From Populus alba (taxonomy: Eukaryota; Streptophyta; Magnoliopsida; Malpighiales; Salicaceae): DNA of 64,000 nucleotides. The notes below the pieces were generated by a model that had not been told where the DNA came from, ran no database searches, and saw only the letters and a list, made by a program, of their open reading frames with translations. Both the position numbers and the translations under genes were made by a program. Shown here piece after piece: positions 58,461 to 64,000 of the stretch (the first letter of the stretch is position 1; each line of letters begins with the position of its first letter). The stretch is taken from assembly GCF_005239225.2 (NCBI RefSeq), contig NC_133295.1, positions 2,418,001-2,482,000 on the forward strand, in the 5' to 3' direction.

Positions 58461-60000
58461 CTTGGTGATGCTTGGTTCTCGATCGAATACAAGCTAAATA
58501 TACTAATTAAGGTTGTCCTGGTGTAAATTTGTGCTGGTGTTTATTTAGGAGGAGGCCCTGCTGCTTGGCTTTATTGTCGATTCTTACGCTCTCTGCGTGT
58601 GTTCAAGCTGCCAAAAAAACTTTCATTACTGTTCTTGATTTCTGGTAAGGCAGCGGTACCTTTTATTGCTTTTGCTTTGCTTTTCAAGGATCCGTCTGCT
58701 GGTTATGCCTTTCCTTTTGGGCATGGATGTAAAAGTCTTGTATCAACGTACAGTGATACCAGCAAATGCACGTGCGGCGCTCCATATTATTGAATAGCTA
58801 ACTGTTTGTTTATTAATGTGGTGTAAAATTAATTTTATTTTGAAAATATATTAAAATAATATTTTTAGATTTTCATTAAATTTTTTATATTAGTATATAA
58901 AAAGTCAAAACCATTATAAAACAAAAATAAAACTATCAATGTTGTTTTTATGCCAAATATACTTTTGAAAACGTTCCAAACACACATGTTCTATAACAAT
59001 ACAAAAATGAAAGCTACCAAATTGATTTGAGGGTTGGTTGGTATAAAATAATAATTGAGGTTAATAATATTTTTTAAGAAAAAAATTAAAATATTATTTA
59101 AAAAATTAAAAATTAAACTGGATTTTAATTGGATGGCAGATTAAACTGCTAAATCAATAAAATCAAAACACGTCATTTTAAATTAATATTTTTTATATTT
59201 GGCCGGGTTTTGGGTTTTTTTCCGGGTTGGATTTAGCGACAGTAAATTTACACAATTTAATAAAAAACATAGTCAACATAATTAATATGAAAAAAGAAAA
59301 AAAACTGTCAAGGAATTTTTTATCTATAAATGTGAAGAACAATATTGGTGTTTACACTTTCCATTATCTCATGATCTTTATAAATATGTGTACACGAGAG
59401 CTGATTCCATGACCCGACATGAATGATGTGACAATCATTAGCAGCCTCGAATTTAAACATGTTCTGAAAAAAAACAAGATAATCGATAAATTAAATATCT
59501 CGAAAGGTGTTTGGGTGTCAACTTTTACGGTGGTTGGAGTAGTAGTTTTATTGAGGGTGCCGCCAAATTCATTAGTTAACGTCTCCTCAAGCAAGCTTTC
59601 CATTAGAAGGCTCGGTAAAAACCCTTTAAAATGATTGCTTTCCTCCATTTTTTACCTCATATTTTTTTAGCCAAATTAATCGTTTGTTTGGCCGGAGGAG
59701 GATGCTCGGTCTTTCCCTCCGACGATGCATCGATTTAGAAGATGTTAATCCGAACAGAGAGCTTGCTTACATTTGGACCAGTCCAAGATCGACCAGTCAG
59801 TACACTAAAAAATTAGCCCTTAGAAAAAGGCCCGTTTAACTTTTAGGCCTTGGACTCAAACCAACGAAAGCATCGGCTGAGGTGGTTGTTGATCTAAGTA
59901 TTTTTAAATTTTTTTTTTTTTTTGAAATGTAGAGTATCCTGAGCACAACAAATTAAATTTTCATGGCCCCAATAGTTTTTGTTAGAAAAAAAAATCAAAC
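58461..60000. other. Spacer downstream of B3 member 4
   Basis: Copy of 53724-55240. The first 330 bp is almost identical and the remainder about 95% identical by eye. No gene supported. Confidence 0.5.
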
Positions 60001-61655
60001 TTGAGATCTGGAAGGAGTAAATCCTGAAATCTCTAGTTGATATCCGTTGGACCAGCCTCTTGAGATTGATTAAGGAGTTTGAAGAAGACTCCCTCAACTC
60101 TTTTTTTTTTTTTTTCCTATTATTTTTTTTATTCAAAACACCTCAAAATCAACCTAATTAAGCAACTTAAAAAAAAACTCATTTGAAACCTTAAAATTAT
60201 TTTAATTCACTTGAAAACATAAAAATATCAGATCAAAATAAAATTATGAGTTATTAATATGGCTTTAGATGTATCTTTTCCAACAATATAAGATTTAGTA
60301 ATATAACTAAATGGTTGACCCACATTACATTGTATATCAAATCAATTATTTTAGTGTAAAGAAACTAGATGGTGCTAATGTATTCTTTAATAAGAAAACA
60401 ATTTAAACATTGAGGAAAATTAGTCTAATATAACCCAAACAATTTGAAGAGACCAAATATAACTTAGACGATTGAAGAAAAAATAATAATAAAAAAAATA
60501 TTCAAAAAATCAAACACCAACAAAATAACAAAAAAAGTTTTTATTGAAACTGTGATAACTAGATAAGAAGCAAAGCAAATCAAATCAAGTTATGAAAACC
60601 AATTTAAAATAAATTAAATATTAAAGGATAAAATTAAAAAAAATTAATAAAAAAATAAAATGATGAAATTAAATAAAAAAGCCTAAGCAACCAAAAAAGA
60701 TCTAGGTGCGCAGGGCTAGGTAGCCTAGCGCACTTAGGCCATAATTAAAAAAGCTCAGGCGTGTTGGTTTGCCATCCCAAGTTGTGCACTTGGGCTTTGA
60801 TATTTTTTTTAAGGGTTGAATGGCATGTCGTCCATCCTTTTTTCCTAAACAAAAATAGAGTAGAAGACGTGGCAGACAATTTGTCATCATTTATATTCAT
60901 TTTAAACCATTTTTTTGACCTAGAAACACAAAAAAACCCTATAGACCTAAATAAAGTTGTTTTTTGCTTTAAAAACCTAAAATTTGTCTAAAAACAAAAA
61001 ATCACTCGAAACTCAAAAACCTATGGAGATCAAATCTATTATCCTAGTCAATTTCAATGTGAAATTACATCTTAGTAGAATAACCCTCATCTAATGGAAC
61101 TTGTTGAAACTAAATATTGACTATTTTGGTGATTAGAATCAGTGTCAATGAATGATACTTTTTCTACCATTGAAAATCCAGTGACTTTCTCTCTCCACTC
61201 TTAAAACTAGAGAGTGAAAATTAATGGACTAAAATTTTGGACCAAAAGAGAAATTTTTGAAAAAACTAAAGTTACAAAAAAAAGGATGATTGAAAATTAA
61301 AAAGATCAAAGTTAACATTTTGAGTTAATTTTGAAACGACTACCAACACTTTCTCTTTTTAGCACTAGAATCTTGTGACTTTTTCTCTCCAACTCTTAAA
61401 TTAGAGATTTAAAAATAAAAGAAATAAGATTTTGGACCAAAAGGGAATTTTTGAAAAAACTAAAGGAACTAATAATAGGTTAAGAGCAAAGTTAAAGGAT
61501 CAAAGTTAACATTTTGAGTTAATTTTGAAATGGCCATCAAGTTTCAACGTGTTTTTACAATTTGGTTCTGTCTTTTAAATTTGTTCATTTCCTAACAAGT
61601 TTAAAGTAATTGGCCTTCGATTTGAGCATAGAAGAATCCAATCATGAAAAAAAGC
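60001..61655. mobile_element. 1.65-kb insertion in duplication copy 2
   Basis: Absent from the corresponding place in copy 1 (near 55240). The 5-bp word ttgag occurs at both edges (60001-60005 and 61656-61660), a possible target-site duplication. It contains a gcgcaggg...gcgcactt motif (60708-60735) and two ~200-bp related units (about 61140-61335 and 61336-61530) sharing 'ttttggaccaaaag'. No coding domain. Family unknown. Confidence 0.5.
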
Positions 61656-61758
61656 TTGAGGATCAAAATATCAAAAAAGAAAAGAAAAAGAAAAGTCTGA
61701 AAATGTAAAAGGATAAACAAATTAGTTTTTTTTTTCTTTTGTAATGTAATATAATTAC

Positions 61759-62612
61759 TAATGAGGATACAAAAATCGCAAGGAATATTCAGGAATGAAT
61801 TATTCCTAGAGATCCTTATACATCATTTACAGTATGTTCTACGACCTTCACTTCAATATTCCAGTAGCTTCATCTTTAATGTATCTCCTCAAGAGGTGTG
61901 AATCTCTTTTTTAATAAATATATGCACAAAGTCTCTTAAAGACCACTGAAGATCAAGTATAAGGTATTTTTATGAGGCAAAAGACATTGATGAAGTTATT
62001 AATGAGTTTTTATGAAGATATAGAAGAGGAAGGGAAAAAGATGAAGAATTAAGGAGGAGGAGGAGGAGGAGGAGGAGGAAGAAGAAGAAGAAGAAAATGT
62101 GTTTATGTCTTAGAGTATAAGGTTTCGAACCCCTTTCTATGTATTTATGCTCTCTTTTATATTACATGACTTGACTTGCTTCATGCAATATAGAAGGGGT
62201 AGAAATGTAATCTTGTATTAGTAAGATAATATTATTTTACTGCTTGTATCATCATATCTAATTAACATAAGCATAAATTATTTATTTGTATTTAATAGAA
62301 TTTGACAAGTATCATAATTACCAACTCAAACATAGAGTATGAGAAATTTAGTGTGGAGTTATCTTTGAGTTATGCATTGAACCTGAGGGGCATTGGGTTC
62401 AACTTACACATTGAGCTTAGGAGGAGTCGGGTTCAACTTGTAACTATATCTAAGAATGGTTAGGGACGGACATGTCACAACTCAATACGGAGTTGGGCAC
62501 GAACACGTTACATTCTATGGTCGGACATTAAAAAAACATAACCTTATTTTGGGTTATGATTTTGTGTGATCGCCTCTAAATAAGGGAGGTTTAAAGAAAC
62601 CATGACTCATCA
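61759..62612. mobile_element. Probable solo LTR (854 bp)
   Basis: Absent from copy 1, where the empty site attac|aatata is at 55343-55352. Here the element is flanked by attac (61754-61758) and tttac (62613-62617), a near-perfect 5-bp target-site duplication. The ends are taatgag and ctcatca, inverted and close to the TG...CA rule (TGATGAG/CTCATCA with one change). No internal coding domain is present, as expected of a solo LTR. Confidence 0.65.
62053..62095. repeat. (GGA)n(GAA)n microsatellite
   Basis: Trinucleotide purine run inside the probable solo LTR. Confidence 0.9.
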
Positions 62613-62617
62613 TTTAC

Positions 62618-64000
62618 AATAAAACTAGTGAAACTAATCTCATATAAAACAACTCAGTGGGATCAAAATTGTCCAAAACTACATTAAGAAATGTTAAGCT
62701 TGACTACTTTCTCTGTCACTGCTTCCTCCCTCTTTCTATAATATTGGAATCGAGGATTAAAAATGAAATAAGTGGATTGAAGTGTTAAAATACCATGAAT
62801 TGTCTCCAATGTGTATATTTGAAGGAGAGAATTGGTTCATCAGGTAAGTACAAGTGCATCGTTTCTAAATTTAAATGGTTAGAATTAAATCCATCCATCC
62901 ATCCAGTGGCTGCCATTGATCTTGATACTAGCAATTAAGTCATTACCTTTCGGTTCAACCCGAAGGCATTCAAATGGGTTCCATACTAACGAAGAGATTA
63001 AACTCACAATTAATTGAAACTTCAAGCACTGAAACCTTGCTTTCCTTCGATAACGACCCATTTCGACGTGCCGCCTATCATTCCACGGATAAATTGTATA
63101 CTTGGGAAAAAAAAAATAACACATGATAAAAACGTTTTAATGAAATATTATAATTTGATGATATTGCAGATTATAAACATCATATTTCAATAATATTACA
63201 TTTTAAAATTATAACATATACTTAAATATCATTGTGGTGAACTGCAGTATTAACTATAATTTTCTTTGATATGAGTTCGAATTTAAAAAAACACAATACT
63301 TACTAAATTTTACTTTTTAAAAGCGTGATAGTATCAAAATATACTATTTCATTGATTTTTTTTTTTAAACTGTGGAATTACATCACAATTTTATATTTAC
63401 TGTGATAATTTTACAAATAAAATCCCCATTCCATCCCTTTGAAAACAAATTTTCTTGGTTGATAGTGATAGACGACCGCATGTATTACAGGGTCTTTGAT
63501 ACATAGAAGTCTTTGGTTATGGCGTTTTGTTTCTCTGTAGATCGCAAAGATAACGTTGACGAAGAAATTGTGAGAAAGCGAGATGTTAGCTGTGGCCCGG
63601 AAGCGGTGGTGGTTGAATTCGACTTAAAACGCGAAGATTGTACTCTGAATTCCAAGTCTTCTTTGAGGTATGTTTGTTTCTGTAAAGTAATTTTTAAAAA
63701 ATCATTTTTTTATTTTTTAAAATTTATTTTTTATTATAAAATTTAGTTAATAAAAATATTTTTCTATCAATAAAAAAAAATATTTTTCTATCAATAAAAA
63801 AAATATTTTCCTGTCAAAGAAAAATTTAATTTGATTTTTAAACAAATATGTTCTTTTTATATTGGACAAAAAAACACTTTTTAAAAAATTATAAAAAATA
63901 AAAAATATCATATTATTTATAAATTTAGTTTTTAATTGTTATACACACACTTAAAATTTGATTTTTAGATTCAAAAAGTGACAGAAAATTCTGCCGATCC
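62618..64000. other. Promoter-proximal half of duplication copy 2
   Basis: Homologous to 55348-56722. An open frame at 63513-63746 has no recognisable domain and its counterpart near 56220-56410 is disrupted, so it is not called a gene. The B3 coding region expected from the duplication lies beyond the window. Confidence 0.5.

Larger units (their letters stand above)
57886..64000. repeat. B3 tandem duplication unit, copy 2 (runs off the window)
   Basis: It is homologous in order to 52509-56722 and interrupted by two insertions (60001-61655 and 61759-62612). At the window end the sequence 'aaaaagtgacagaaaattct' matches copy 1 at about 56696-56715, 164 bp before B3 member 3. Confidence 0.9.

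Noticed and set aside
62120..62135. tRNA-like T-loop word (ggtttcgaacccc)
   Set aside because: No cloverleaf can be built around it, and it lies within the probable solo LTR.

Overview
This is nuclear DNA from a eudicot, most likely Populus or another Salicaceae. The genes contain introns and match conserved land-plant families. The intergenic DNA is very AT-rich and carries high-copy AT-rich dispersed repeats that I recognise by memory as typical of poplar; no database search was run. No organellar, bacterial or viral genes were seen.

Layout. (1) 0-3.4 kb: AT-rich intergenic DNA with a foldback-type inverted repeat and a SINE-like relic. (2) 3.4-6.9 kb, + strand: a 4-exon gene for a 284-aa CCT-motif protein. 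(3) 6.9-11.6 kb: intergenic DNA with an unclassified block. (4) 11.6-20.7 kb, + strand: a 23-exon gene for a 1130-aa ATX3/4/5-type histone H3K4 methyltransferase (PWWP, PHD, extended PHD, SET, post-SET). Every exon joins in frame. (5) 21.7-28.7 kb, - strand, convergent with the ATX gene: a 5-exon gene for a 1145-aa charged, low-complexity protein of the At5g53440 type. (6) 28.7-35 kb: repeat-rich intergenic DNA. (7) 35-64 kb: a tandem array of small intronless B3-domain genes, all on the + strand. It has four intact genes (40.5, 53.4, 56.9 and 58.1 kb), one broken 5' copy (35.4 kb) and C-terminal tail fragments (40.95-41.11 and 45.05 kb). A polygalacturonase pseudogene (46.0-46.6 kb) and many transposon relics lie between them.

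How it fits together. The left half is ordinary single-copy gene space: two chromatin or transcription genes and one probable RNA-biology protein. The right half is a young birth-and-death cluster. A roughly 5.4-kb block carrying two B3 genes (52.5-57.9 kb) is repeated from 57.9 kb to the window end. The second copy has lost about 640 bp of promoter, has gained a 1.65-kb insertion and an 854-bp probable solo LTR, and predicts a further B3 gene about 160 bp past position 64000. The most checkable novelties are the 84-nt in-frame exitron-like intron inside the SET catalytic motif of the ATX gene, its two GC-AG introns, and the promoter difference between near-identical B3 paralogues.
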